Assembly (NCBI GenBank): GCA_032622095.1 | Contig: CP136063.1 | Location: 206,941,934 to 207,005,933, forward strand | Direction of reading: 5' to 3' | DNA length: 64,000 bases | From: Siphonodentalium dalli | Taxonomy: Eukaryota > Mollusca > Scaphopoda > Gadilida > Siphonodentaliidae | Part shown: positions 48,079 through 59,090 of the stretch, in pieces | Position numbering within the stretch: position 1 is the stretch's first letter | Layout of the letters: each line of letters begins with the position of its first letter | The notes under the pieces: model-generated | What the model was told of the DNA's origin: nothing | What the model saw: only the letters and a program-made list of their open reading frames with translations | The model's database searches: none | Position numbers and translations under genes: made by a program

Positions 48079-51000
48079 CTTTAACGATAGAAATAATACA
48101 CGCATCATGCAGTAAGGGTCTTAATAACACACGCATCATGCAGTAAGGTTCTTAATAATACACGCATCATGCAGTAAGGTTCTTAATAATACACGCATCG
48201 TGCAGTGAGCTTCTTGCAATACAATTTTCGTTGATATGGTATCTATCACCGATAACATTGTAATTGTGTTTGTGTGATCTAATTAGGGGGTAACGGTGTG
48301 GTGTTTTGTGATTTCGGAAAGGTACATGGCGAATATACTGTGCATGGCATATATAGTTAATGGGCGGCGGCCGAGCCGAAGCCCCTTAACTGGTATTTAC
48401 CATAGTATATTCGCACACATGTCTTGTAATCATCGACGAAATGTGCAGATATAGAAAACACTCAGCCAATTCACGACTTTTTGTTTTAATTTTAATTCGC
48501 TGGATAAAATATATTGTCCCTCAATTAGCATCGCTCTTATCGTTAAAAATGCTCATAAAGATGAAAAATTGCCACATCGAATAGAAATAAATATGCACAA
48601 TAATTAGTTTATGCATGTACCTGATGTCTTTTTCAGATGTTTACCACTTACAAATTGCGGTTTTTATTTTACCGCAAACTTAAGTTGAATTGGAAAATTG
48701 TTTACTCAATGAGATGTATTTCACGCCGTGTCTGTCGCGGTTTCATGTCAAGAAATTTTGTCAAATGATATCGCGACAATGATATTGATGGGATATAACG
48801 GTTTGGAGTTTTGTGTTTTCTGAAAGTACATGTAGACAGGGCGAATGGTACGTACCGACTGTCAAATTTCGATAAAAGCGACGCCGCTGGTTTGTTTATA
48901 TAGCAACGAGCTAGTAACGGAAGACAGTAGACCTGGCGCCAACTCCATACATCTAATCCGTTACGTCGCCGGCATGTACTGCGTAATGGTGACGTCATGG
49001 AGAGAAACGGAACAGTGAACGAATTGGGCATGGACGAGATTAGGAATTCAGCCCACGCAATATTGGCGATTAGGAATATCTAACATTGAAGCGGTGAGTC
49101 GGACTATACATTGCGACAGGTTATCGATGAATACCTCCCCCGAAAATATGTGATGTTTCCGGGAGTATATTGGCTTAAGTACATTAGAATACAATTTTGA
49201 ACCCTTTTCATATTAAATACTCATTGGAGAGTAGTAATGTTCAGATAATAAGTTCAACAAACGATCACAATTATCATCGGGATACCCCCAAATGTGCTAA
49301 AAAAAATAAGACAATATTTCATCCAGTAAGTGTATAGATGTGTAACATCAGACCATTTCCCACCAACATGTATAGAACGGGTTAGCTCTTTGCATCTCTT
49401 TACAGATGGTGCAGGTCAACTAATTTTACTGCTGTTGTTCCACACGGTTTCTCTTAGCATATTTAAGAAATAAATACACGGTGTATCGGTGTGTATGGTC
49501 AAGTTGTACCACAAAAAACTGATTGTAGGACGACGCGTGTATTTATTTCTTTTGTAATACGACTGAAAGTTTCTGGTCATAATTCGACTGAATAGTCAAC
49601 GAAATACTGCGCTTTTTCGGTCTCAGGTGAGAAAACATTTCGTGGTGTAATTCTTATTGGGCGTACTCGATTTCTTTGCACGGAGTACTCTGGTAATTTG
49701 TTTGCGTAAATAATCATTGTGATTGGCTAAAAAAGGATGTGTTTTCAGCGGCGCCCGTGCCTTTCATTTAAATTGTACAGGAAACACGATTGCGGTCATT
49801 TCTGTGTTGAACGTTGTTGGGACAACATGAATATGATCATCGACTATGGACCATTTTCCTTACACAAAGCGATCTAAATGATCTAGTTTACTAAACTAAT
49901 CTTATTTCCCTTCTGGTGAACAAACGCTTTCAGTTTCAACTTGATTCCGAAATATCGAATACGATCGAGATTCGAATCGACGAATGCACAGCCCGGCCCC
50001 ATGGAAAATACAATTTTACCGATTTATTTTGTCATTTAATATACTTATTAAGTAATTTTCTTTGGTCGTAACATATATCAATATACCATAACATCATCTG
50101 GACCATATTCATTGGCAACCAAACTGCTTTCAAGCGACAAATCGCTAGAAAATTCGCAAGATTGTCAAGATGTAGCAAAATTCAAAGGGTTACGGGTGCG
50201 GGTGTACTCCGTTGATGCCCCGATTGCGCGGAGTTAGAAAAGACGGGAAAAGTCGCGTGCGGCGATCTGAATAAAACCGTGGTACAATTGGAAAAAGTAG
50301 AATTGTACCGTAAAACTGGAACGAGATAGCCATGGTAACTCGGGCCACTGGCCAATCAGGACATGGCTTTTAAGCATAGTTAGGCAGGGTCGTATTACAA
50401 TCCGTCTTACACGATTAAAAATTTATGTCTGATATACATTACCAACGAACAGCTATGCGAACTGCCGCAATACAATATATATCGGCGCGCAGAGATTCTT
50501 CGCTTGAAATAAATATAATTACAACACTTACCTACTACATGGAAAATATTAACGACACCGCTAACAATCAGGTCTGTCAGAGCAAGGTTCACTACGAATA
50601 TGTTTCCGTTTGTCCGCAGAACCTAAAATGATATATTCATGTTGGTAAATACATGTACATGTATTAGACATGTAATTCAAACGCCGACCGTCCGAGCAGT
50701 AGCTGTAATTTGTCACAACGTTCTTGGTTAAGCGGATATGTATCAGTAGAGTTTAGTAACGGTATAAATAGCGAGAATGGACAAAAGTGCGATATTTCGT
50801 TGTTTTTACATGTGAATGTCTGCTTCAAATGTATAGTCCTTCAGCCAATAGCCGAAAATGGCTCTGTCGGTACCAAACTGGCGGGCACTGCACTGTTTAA
50901 GTAGTTTAATATATCCGCTATCCAGCTACATGTAGGTATGATAGCAATGTCAACTCGGTAGTTTCTAACGGAAAATCGCCTTTAAATTAACATACCATTC

Positions 51001-54000
51001 ACGCAAATGGATTTTTTTTCTCGCCAGTGAGGAGAAGTTTGTGTTTCATAATTTCATTGTGTCCGCGGAAAAAGCTGACACTAATGTCGTATCTTCAGGG
51101 TCCCAGTTATGATAAATATTGCTAGATTGAACGCGGAATCATTTTGTTGTCATCATGGCGGCGTTTAGCCGTAATATAAACACTTCAGCATTGGTGACAC
51201 ATCGTAATTCGGCTTATACAAATGCGTAGTAGTCCGGGAAACCGATCGTCCGATATCTACATGTATTTCTGCCATAATGAGAAGTTTGTTCCAGGATATC
51301 GCTTATTTCAATAACACAGCCTTGATTTATTTAAGGTGATCGTTCTTGACGTAAACAAATGTTTAAACTGTGTTATGTCAATGATTTGTGCCAAGCCTCG
51401 CATAACTACCGTTATTGCAAGGAATAACATATATTGGTGGTCGCAATTTGTGGAGCTAAGAAGCCGTATTGTCTGAATCGTGCCATGCAGTGCACTCAGT
51501 TAACTTCTGAACAGCAAGCAGGTCGATCGACCTTGCATTAACATTAGATCTGCCGATAGATGTAGAAGTTTTGTGCACAAGGTCTGTTTTATCGATAACT
51601 ATTGAGTCTGAACTCGACGGTATATTTTCTCCTGCAGTAAAGCGTCGACATCGAGTCGGTGCTGTGCATGAATGTTTTGTTCGTCTCTGTTGTATAAGTT
51701 GTCGAACAATTTGTCCTGGACTTGTGTACCAGATTTGTAAAATATAGCATTCACTCGATCGAACGGCGTTGCAATTTTAGGAAACGGTTCGCGCGTTTGT
51801 TTATTATCAGACGTGAGGAGGTATTCGAAATATTGAAATCTCTTGTAAGGTATTATATCGATATCGACGCGTTTGTTAAAGAGGCGTGATTTTTTTAATT
51901 TAGTTTTTTTTTAAAGTTTCCTCGTTTTAACGTCACACTCCTGTGACAATACACATACCATACTAATAGAAAGGTGCAGAGAGAAAAAACTTGACATTTA
52001 CAGTTACTTTGTATTCATGTTTTGTTTTTGTATATTTGTATTTTAAACAAAACATTGAGGGTTAAATCACCGACACCAGTAATATATAATAGTCAGCGAG
52101 TCGGCAGTGACGGGGTGAGACGGTTCGGTTTACAACTTGAGAATTCTGACTTAGCAATTCCATGACAATCCCCTGGTCATATGACCCATCTGTTCCAATT
52201 TTTCTAAACTAGGACCGCTCTATATTGCTCATATTTACCCCTTTATAAAGTCGTCTGATGTCAACGGCATGTCTAGCTCATTACACTCCACGGGTAAATT
52301 TAGCCACGTGGCATTTAATTAGTTATTTAACTGAATTAATTAGTAATGCCCGTTTAAAACATCTGGTGTCAATGGAACTTATCTAATAAAATTATCCGGG
52401 TCGAATTACACATATGCAAAAATGTTCAGCTCCGATAGTCCAGCCATTTCTGCATAAACAATCAGTATGTAAAGCCAATAACGACATGCAGCCATTCGCT
52501 AGTAGTCTATCGGGTGACGTCACATGAGGGAATATTGACGATTCCGACAGAGTACTCCATAATGGAATATTCAATCGCATGAATAGGCATAACTTCAGTT
52601 GCGGGCGGCCTATCCAAAATATCTTTTCGGCAATGTGCTCGGTGGATTAGCGAACATCGATACTGACTGAGAAGATCTACACCGGTGTAATCCTTTAAGA
52701 TAATTGCCATTTAATTTCAAAAATCTGACCGAAATAAAAAAAATATATACTCTACCGTTTATCAACAAATTGCGACCCTAAAATGTTTTTAAAATGAAAC
52801 TATAATAAAATTCTTGACATTTTGTCCTACTAAATTTCCAATTGATGCCCTGTCGGGCTTGAAATTTCCTTACTGTTGGATTATTTTTAATATTTTTATC
52901 AAAGATAAGTACACCATCTTTAACAAACAAACAGAAAAAAATCCTCATTATGCTTCACTAAACATATGTCTAATTGAGCTACATTATCATTGACACTCTC
53001 ACGGTATATAACTGTCGCCGACTAATCTGACGCGAAACTGCTAGTCAGGCATAGTCAAGGGTCACGTACGTGCGTTCAAGAATAGAAAATGGCAAATCCA
53101 AGGTTTCGTAGCCATTATTTAACCACTGGAGGATGTTGATAAAGAAATCCATATTTATTGACAATATAGGATGTATTCGTTCGTAATTCATTTCTGAGTT
53201 CGGGAGTGACATCCCCTTCCCCTTCACGTATATCAATTCCAATTTATAATTACCTGTTCTCATATAGACCCAAGACGGTAACTACGTGGTGTACATTAAA
53301 CACCCAAACTATAGGAAGTGACAGCGCCACTATTTATCGTAGGATATGATCATTGTGAAACGACAATGCAGAGCAGAAGCAGCAGAGGTACTAAGGTAGT
53401 GCGGCGGAGCTGCAGATAACATATCACGCTCACGATTGCAATGTGAGTCTGTGTCCATGGGTCTAATCGGTCAGGGTCCGATGGGATCGACGAACCCGAC
53501 TTGCATGGGAAGGTCAATGGTGTATTAACCGACCACTATCTGTATGGTGAACTTGAATAATAAAATTTAACTTAAATAATATATTATCCCAACTTCGAAA
53601 CGGACTAATTTAAGTTTTCAGTGTGGAATCGTTTTATTTCAAATATTAATGGTGTGACCTGATTAATTATCATGCTCGAGATGAAGATGCGGTACGGGTT
53701 CAGACAATTTTGTATTAAACTATTAGCGTTATAATCAATTAAAACAAAAATGTCATAATATATGGATAGAAGGAAAATTAAACGTTATTGGTTCACAATG
53801 GTCATCATAAAGCTATGATCGATATGATGCGTCCGTCACACGGTCCGCATGCAGCCCTTTGGTGTGCTGCGCCGACCATATATGCACATGTAGGCTGTGA
53901 ACTCGCTTAATCGCAAATAAATAACCCATACTTCTATAATTTTCAGTAGCATTATTTTGTATGTTCACCATGATTTAAGTTAGATTAGGCCATGGGACGA

Positions 54001-57000
54001 GGAAAGATAACATGGCCTCAGTCGGGATTGCATGTAAGTCACGTATGAAAGCTGGTATGTCTGTAGAGAGCGCAAGACAGAGCGATAGGCGTGTGTCTGC
54101 ATATTAATGCATTCTTTAGATGTAACTTGTATTAGCTATGTATACGTATGTTCAAATGTTATTCAATAAAAATATTATAAAAAAAAACAAAAGGAAAGAT
54201 AACATGCTAGACACAAGTTGTTTTGCAACTGTGATGGGACTACGGAAACATTGGATTTTTATATGCAGAATTATCTTCTCTTCCATATTCCACATTATTA
54301 TATGATCATAAGTTTCTTTCCCAATTCCTATGTTAAAACATAACGAAAAAAATCGAGATATCTAATGATGTTCACCTCATTAATCAAACAAGAGGTTAAT
54401 ATCAGTTCTGAGTGACGTCAGATACTTCAGGGGTTAACATAACTTATTATCAGACCTGAAAGTAGATAGCTTTTTCCCAATGACGTTCAACGTCACAACG
54501 TCTTGTCCAATCAAAGCGCGTTTCATATAATAAAACAGTTATCGCATTGTTTCTTGGTTGACACGAGGAATTGTCAGCCCTTGGAAGTCAATATTCACCT
54601 CGGCCTACGGCCTTGGTGAATATTGATTTCCTCGGGTTGACAATTCCTCGTGTCAACCTCGAAACAATGCGACAACTGTTTATTGTTACCCTCCTCTCTA
54701 TTTTAGACCCTTCTGATTGGCCCAAGTCCTGTCACGTGCCGGGCGACAAATCACACTGTCGCCCGCTGAGCCGGGAGACATTGTTTTTGTCGCCCGCCTG
54801 ATGTTATATTGCAAGAATATCTCCAAACACACACTGCAGTAACCCATCTATTTCACATAACTACGATGTACAAAAATCATAGATCTTATATACCCCACGG
54901 ATTCGCAAAACACACCAGTTGTGGTGTTTGCTAATTTGCATATATTTAGTGAAAACTAATATTCGAACTTTTAAGTTGATACTTTTATCGGACAAGCGTT
55001 ATTATGTCCTTTTTACATCGAAACATCTCGGTGATTCAATATGTTCATGTCGACATTATGGTGCAAGATTGAAAGAGTGGATCCCTTGAGGTTGGTTGGT
55101 TATAAATGTTTGCTGGTGGACAACGTAATGCATACGTTTGTCGCGAATATTGAATATGCCACATTGCAGAAGGCGATAACATACCTTATGGCTTATTGGT
55201 TGACATTGCATGGACCGATATTGACGATTTTACCACCAAAATGATCGTAAATAAACGCTGATTATCAAACGCTTAACGGCTTGACTATCGTTAATGGAAC
55301 AGAAATCCTATAGGACGATAAGTAGTTACTGAAAATATACATAATCGGGAAAAATAGCACACGCGTGACTCAGTGCAACATCGTGCGTGTGGATGGCAAG
55401 GATTTTTTCCTGTGGTATAATCGGATAACAAAACAGTTGTTGCCCTTTTTCTCGGGAGACATCGAGATTTGTCACCCGCTCGAGAACGGAATGTCTCCCT
55501 CGGAGCTGCGCTCCTCGGGAGACATTCCGTTCTCGAGCGGGTGACAAATCTCAATGTCTCCCTCGACAGCGGGCGACAACTGTATAATGTTGATGGACAG
55601 AAACGTGCACATGTTTATGAAAAGTGGCCTTTGTGTATTTCCATGAAATGTTTAGCTAGGGACGTTCATGAAAAATTAAAATTGGTAAAACAAATTTCAA
55701 TTATGTGCTTATTTTGTAGATCTCACCATGCTGCATGGTCACAGAACAGAAAATCTTTTTCCAGATTCGTCAAATATTTTTTGAGTTATGGACATTTTGC
55801 ACATAAAAAAATGGTCGTTTATCAGACTTCTGAATCACCATTCTCACCATATTTTCGAAATTGGCTAACAAACAGATTTTAGGGTCAATTATGTTGGGTT
55901 TGTTCACTAATTAAGCGGTTAACCTACTGGCTAGTGCACATTAATCAATTATTTCATACCGGTATTGTCAAAAACGTTACATAACATGGAAATTCAAATT
56001 TGGCTTGTAACATGGGGTCGCTTGACAAAATTCCATATCTTGTAACTCAGTAAATTGATCTCCATACATCTTGATATTTTCACAACGTATTGATTATGTT
56101 AGACTACCTACATTGTGAAGAAATTTCTAATGTTGGATTCCACATATTTGTTTTATGGTCCCTTGGATTGTGGTAATCCTCTCATTTTCTAAAGTCCCGT
56201 TTTTTTTGGGGGCATTTTTTGCCATTTTTCATGGTTGTTTGTTTATACAAATTAAATGATGACGTTTAATTGGTAAAACTAGTTGAACTTTCATCTAAAC
56301 ATTTGGGAGTTGAAAATAATGTATTTTGTTGAGTATTCTATGGTAAGTTTGTGGATTTCATCCTTTATGTTGTCGATGGAGTCCAATTATGACAATCTGC
56401 ATAAGGGTAGGCGAAACCACAAAAAAAAATGTCGCAGACCAAAATGTCCGAGGACGAAGGTGGCATTTTTGAAGGATATATATGCCAAATATTATTAAAA
56501 TCGGTCAATATTTGCGCAAACGAGCTGAAAATAAAGAAAATCGACAAAAATGGCAAGAACTCCACCAAAAAGGGTCCACCCAAACTCAGAACCAGGGTCC
56601 GCGCTGGACCAAAATTTACTTTTGCCAAATAATTTGCCAAATGAAAATATTTGTTGCCAAATTCTTTTAGAATTTGCCAAATGCTATCCCTGATGGTATA
56701 ATTTTATGCAACATTGAGTCTTATTTTGTGGTTTATCATACAACAATAAACCAATAACCGAACAAAACAATTGTAGAAGGGTTGCTTCATCAGAAAGGCG
56801 CATTACAAAAGGATTAGCTATGTAAACACCACCACCACCACACTAATTACGTGTAATCCTTCACCCATCAATACTGCTGCTATCGGATTATCTGCATCTT
56901 AATAAAGTAATAAAGGTGTTAACTTTACCTAGACCTACATAAAACACCACTAATAAAATTATATTGTGAGAGTTTCCTGAAATGAATGGTATTGATTGAC

Positions 57001-57649
57001 CAATATTGTTCAACTTTCTTGAGGAATTAAAAAGTGACTTGCCAAAACTTTTGCCAAATGAAATTATTTTTTGCCAAATGTGAATTATTTTTGCCATTGG
57101 CAAATTTGGCAAGTGGCAGCGCGAACCATGCTCAGAACTCAGGATCCAATGATGGTTAATATATGTGCGAAGTTTAAAAAAAAATGACTGGAAAATGACC
57201 AGAGTACAGGTTCGGACAAGGATGCATCCCAGGATGTACACTTCTCTGTCGAACAATGGACATAACTCCGCCAAAAATACTCCGACTGAACTCAAAATCG
57301 CAGGTGATATCTATATATGACTGTATGTGCTATATATCGTTTCGATGTTAAATTTATTATCGTTGCCCTCAGTTGACGAACCCCACCTGATAAAAGTTGG
57401 CTTCGTCCATTTTTGTGGAATAGCACATTTGTCGGTCCTGCTTAGTGATTTCTTATTGTAGTCATACCAACTTACCTTATTAGTAAAAACGGCAACAATC
57501 ACCAGAATATTTCCCGATACACCGCAGATTGTAGATAAGCCGAGTAAACTCAGGTAGGGTACCATAAAATTCAAATTGTCCAAGAAGTATTGATGGTCCG
57601 TCTTCACCAAAGTGTGGTTCGGGGATTCAGCAAAGTTGAACTCCATCAT
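47291..57649 (-). CDS. Class A GPCR, melatonin/moody-like, three coding exons
   Basis: Exons 57,476-57,649, 50,532-50,622 and 47,291-48,078 join in phase (0, then 1) to encode 350 residues ending at TAA. Residue positions: N-glycosylation site N11-H-T; TM1 with GNILVIVAVF (46-55); TM2 NLALTDL with Asp75; TM3 preceded by Cys104 and ending in DRY 128-130; Trp156 in TM4; second-loop Cys182, the disulfide partner of Cys104; Pro204 in TM5; CWLP 260-263 in TM6; and an NPxxY variant N295-SIIY. The DRYVHIC motif, NSGMNSIIYGLSNRRF and the GNIFVVNLALTDL motif most resemble melatonin-type and invertebrate moody-like orphan receptors. The ligand is unknown. It would act at the plasma membrane through G proteins. 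The start is the first Met after an in-frame stop. All key structural residues are intact, so it looks functional; only RNA data would confirm the junctions and any non-coding exons. Confidence 0.85.
48092..48215. repeat. 31-bp VNTR, four copies, next to a splice acceptor
   Basis: Four head-to-tail copies starting AATAATACACGCATCATGCA (48,092, 48,123, 48,154 and 48,185). The last copy is the most diverged. The array ends 13 bp upstream of the exon 3 acceptor on the minus strand and so occupies the normal polypyrimidine/branch-point zone. Confidence 0.9.
48288..48413. repeat. Palindromic segment with a dispersed 5' part
   Basis: GCGAATATACTGTGCATGG (48,329 on) pairs imperfectly with the inverted segment ending TAGTATATTCGC at 48,413 around a GC-rich loop (GGCGGCGGCCGAGCC). 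The left flank, 48,288-48,345, resembles 48,793-48,851 in direct orientation (TAACGGT...GTTTTGTG...TACATG). Confidence 0.5.
48414..50531. other. GPCR intron 2, remainder
   Basis: No further exon was recognised. A short inverted pair AAGAAATAAATACACG (49,465-49,480) and CGTGTATTTATTTCTT (49,536-49,551) is present, and a small hairpin GGTACAATT...AATTGTACC near 50,280. Confidence 0.4.
50532..50622 (-). CDS. GPCR exon 2 (TM2)
   Basis: 91 nt between the acceptor ATCATTTTAG and the donor GTAAGT. It encodes VLRTNGNIFVVNLALTDL and the rest of TM2, leaving one base (G) for the next codon. Its phases match exon 1 (0) and exon 3 (1). It is too short to be found by open-frame length alone; identification rests on the TM2 motif and both splice sites. 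Confidence 0.85.
50623..53999. other. GPCR intron 1, left part; nothing recognised
   Basis: AT-rich intronic DNA without clear element ends. Open frames of 60-70 codons look random. Confidence 0.4.
54000..54206 (+). mobile_element. Short retroposon with 15-bp target-site duplication
   Basis: AGGAAAGATAACATG occurs at 54,000-54,014 and identically at 54,192-54,206. The 177 bp between them start GCCTCAGTCGGG and end with CAATAAAAATATT and an A-rich tail (A9, CAAA). A poly(A) tail plus a perfect long duplication marks LINE-driven insertion. It could be a SINE or a strongly 5'-truncated LINE. I did not find a tRNA-like A/B box. Confidence 0.8.
54535..54679. mobile_element. Palindromic MITE, ACAGTTGTCGC family, copy 1
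   Basis: The left end is ACAGTTATCGCATTGTTTC; the right end, inverted, is ACAGTTGTCGCATTGTTTC. Arms of about 70 bp meet at GGCC-TAC-GGCC near 54,609. It is non-coding and lies in GPCR intron 1. Confidence 0.75.
55433..55583. mobile_element. Palindromic MITE, ACAGTTGTCGC family, copy 2
   Basis: The left end is ACAGTTGTTGCCC; the right end, inverted, is ACAGTTGTCGCCC. Arms are about 70 bp, with an inner perfect stretch such as GGAATGTCTCC facing GGAGACATTCC and a centre GGAGCTGCGCTCC. The termini match the element at 54,535, while the interiors differ. A related GGGAGACATTG/GTCGCCCGC segment lies at 54,738-54,801. Confidence 0.75.
55584..57475. other. GPCR intron 1, right part, with TTGCCAAAT cluster
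   Basis: Contains a cluster of about eight TTGCCAAA motifs between 56,626 and 57,110, an (ACC)5 microsatellite at about 56,826, and two related segments (around 56,520-56,610 and 57,225-57,300) sharing an AACTCCRCCAAAAA motif followed by AACTCA. These look like degenerate dispersed repeats. No further exon was recognised. Confidence 0.4.
57476..57649 (-). CDS. GPCR exon 1 (N-terminus and TM1)
   Basis: 58 codons starting ATGATGGAG and ending ACTAATAAG directly before a consensus donor GTAAGT (57,470-57,475). It encodes the extracellular N-terminus with one NHT site and TM1. The frame upstream of the Met pair is closed by TAA about nine codons earlier. Confidence 0.8.
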
Positions 57650-58139
57650 TAATGAATTTATAACGAAATCAGTTCCTTAATTGACGCATGTTATCCGGAA
57701 CTGTGTAAGGCCTAAATCCATGTCTTGCATAAGTGAAGACAATAATTCTGTGAAATTTTCTCCGATGAATTCCTCTGCAATTATATAAGACTCCGTATTC
57801 ACATAAACATTCACACTGCATCATGATAGAATCCAAAAAGTTTATAAATTATGTATAGGTACATGTATAAACCAAAGTTGGCCATCGGATAATAACGGAA
57901 ACAGTATTAATGTTGTGGATTCCGAGATGAGACAATTCTAAAATCATTTGTTTTTCCAAATTCAAACGGCATTGAAACGGGCATGGCTCGTTCTAGCCCC
58001 ATAATTATGTATACATAATTTAGTAAGAAGGCCGCATTGTTTTTTATCAAAGGCAGAAAATTAGCCCCCCCCCCAAAGAAAAACGCCAACAGTAGCAATG
58101 ATGTGGTATACCGTATAAGGCATACATAACGCTCGATGG
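57650..58139. other. Upstream flank of the GPCR gene
   Basis: This would hold the 5'UTR and perhaps the promoter. No TATA box or other core element can be assigned with confidence. A 10-C tract lies at 58,065-58,074. Confidence 0.35.
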
Positions 58140-59090
58140 GTCCTCCTAAAAGAAGACCGCACCAGACCGTACCCAACCGCACCGTCCCGAGGGGACCGAT
58201 CGAGATGGTTCGGGCACTATCATGCACAATAGACATGTACGTACCAATGTTCCAATCCGCAAGTCGATACCGCAAGCGGAAACGGCATTGTTAACCCCTA
58301 ATTTGCGGCCGATTCCGCCAGGCACGCAAAATAAAAAAGGCCCAGTCCGCACCTATCCTAGCTGACTGAACACGAAAGGGAATTTCATATCATGCAGCAA
58401 ATACCGCTCTTTATCCATGGCCGATTGGGCAAGTTGTGAGCTATACCGGAAGTCAATATATTAACCCATACGCTGTGGTCGAATTCGCTATTCATATAAT
58501 CTAAAACACAGAAAATAACACCCGCCGACCGTCCCGCCACCAGGGTACCGGAGATGAGGCATGTACTATCTCGTATGGACCAAAGTTCCCATCCCAAAGT
58601 CGATATCTCAAGCGGAAACGGCACTGTTAACCACTAACTCGTGGCCGATTACGTCAGGTTCGCAAAAAAAAAACAACGTACCCGACCGCACCGTCCCGAA
58701 GGGACCGATCGAGATGGTTCGGGCAATATCGTGCATAATAGACCTGTACGCACCAATGTTCCGATCCGCAAGTCGATATCGCAAGCGGAAACTGCATTGT
58801 TAACCGATTCCGCCCGGTACGCAAACTAATAAAAGGCACCGACCGCACATCTAATAGTTGTCTGACCACGGAAAGGGACATATCATTCAACGAATACCCA
58901 TCTGCATCCATGGACGATCGGGGAAGTTGCTAGCTATACCGGAAGTGAACAGTAGCCCATACGCTGCCGTATAATTCCCTATTCATGTATGCAAAAACAC
59001 AGAAAATAACACCCGCCGACCGTATTTAATATTATGCAGAATATACCTGCATATACCAAAGTTCCAATCCGCGTATGAAATTTTATCTAT
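58140..59090. repeat. Complex tandem repeat, about 500-bp period, two copies plus partials
   Basis: ACCGTCCCGA followed by GGGACCGATCGAGATGG occurs at 58,181 and 58,690 (offset 509). AGAAAATAACACCCGCCGAC occurs at 58,510 and 59,001 (offset 491). GCGGAAAC then GGCATTGTTAACC-type sequence occurs three times. GTACCAATGTTCCAATCC-like motifs occur at least four times, some in shorter subunits. The family also forms the inverted-repeat element at 28,659-28,940. It is non-coding by inspection. Confidence 0.7.

Noticed and set aside
48079-48139. In-frame Met codons upstream of GPCR exon 3 as the protein start
   Set aside because: They lie in the 31-bp VNTR, match no receptor sequence, and the TM1/TM2 exons join cleanly to the acceptor at 48,079-48,080.
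47216-48146. Plus-strand open frames opposite GPCR exon 3
   Set aside because: Shadows of the antisense coding exon.
55469-55882. 137-codon plus-strand open frame
   Set aside because: The first third is one arm of the palindromic MITE at 55,433-55,583; the remainder lies in GPCR intron 1 and matches no family.
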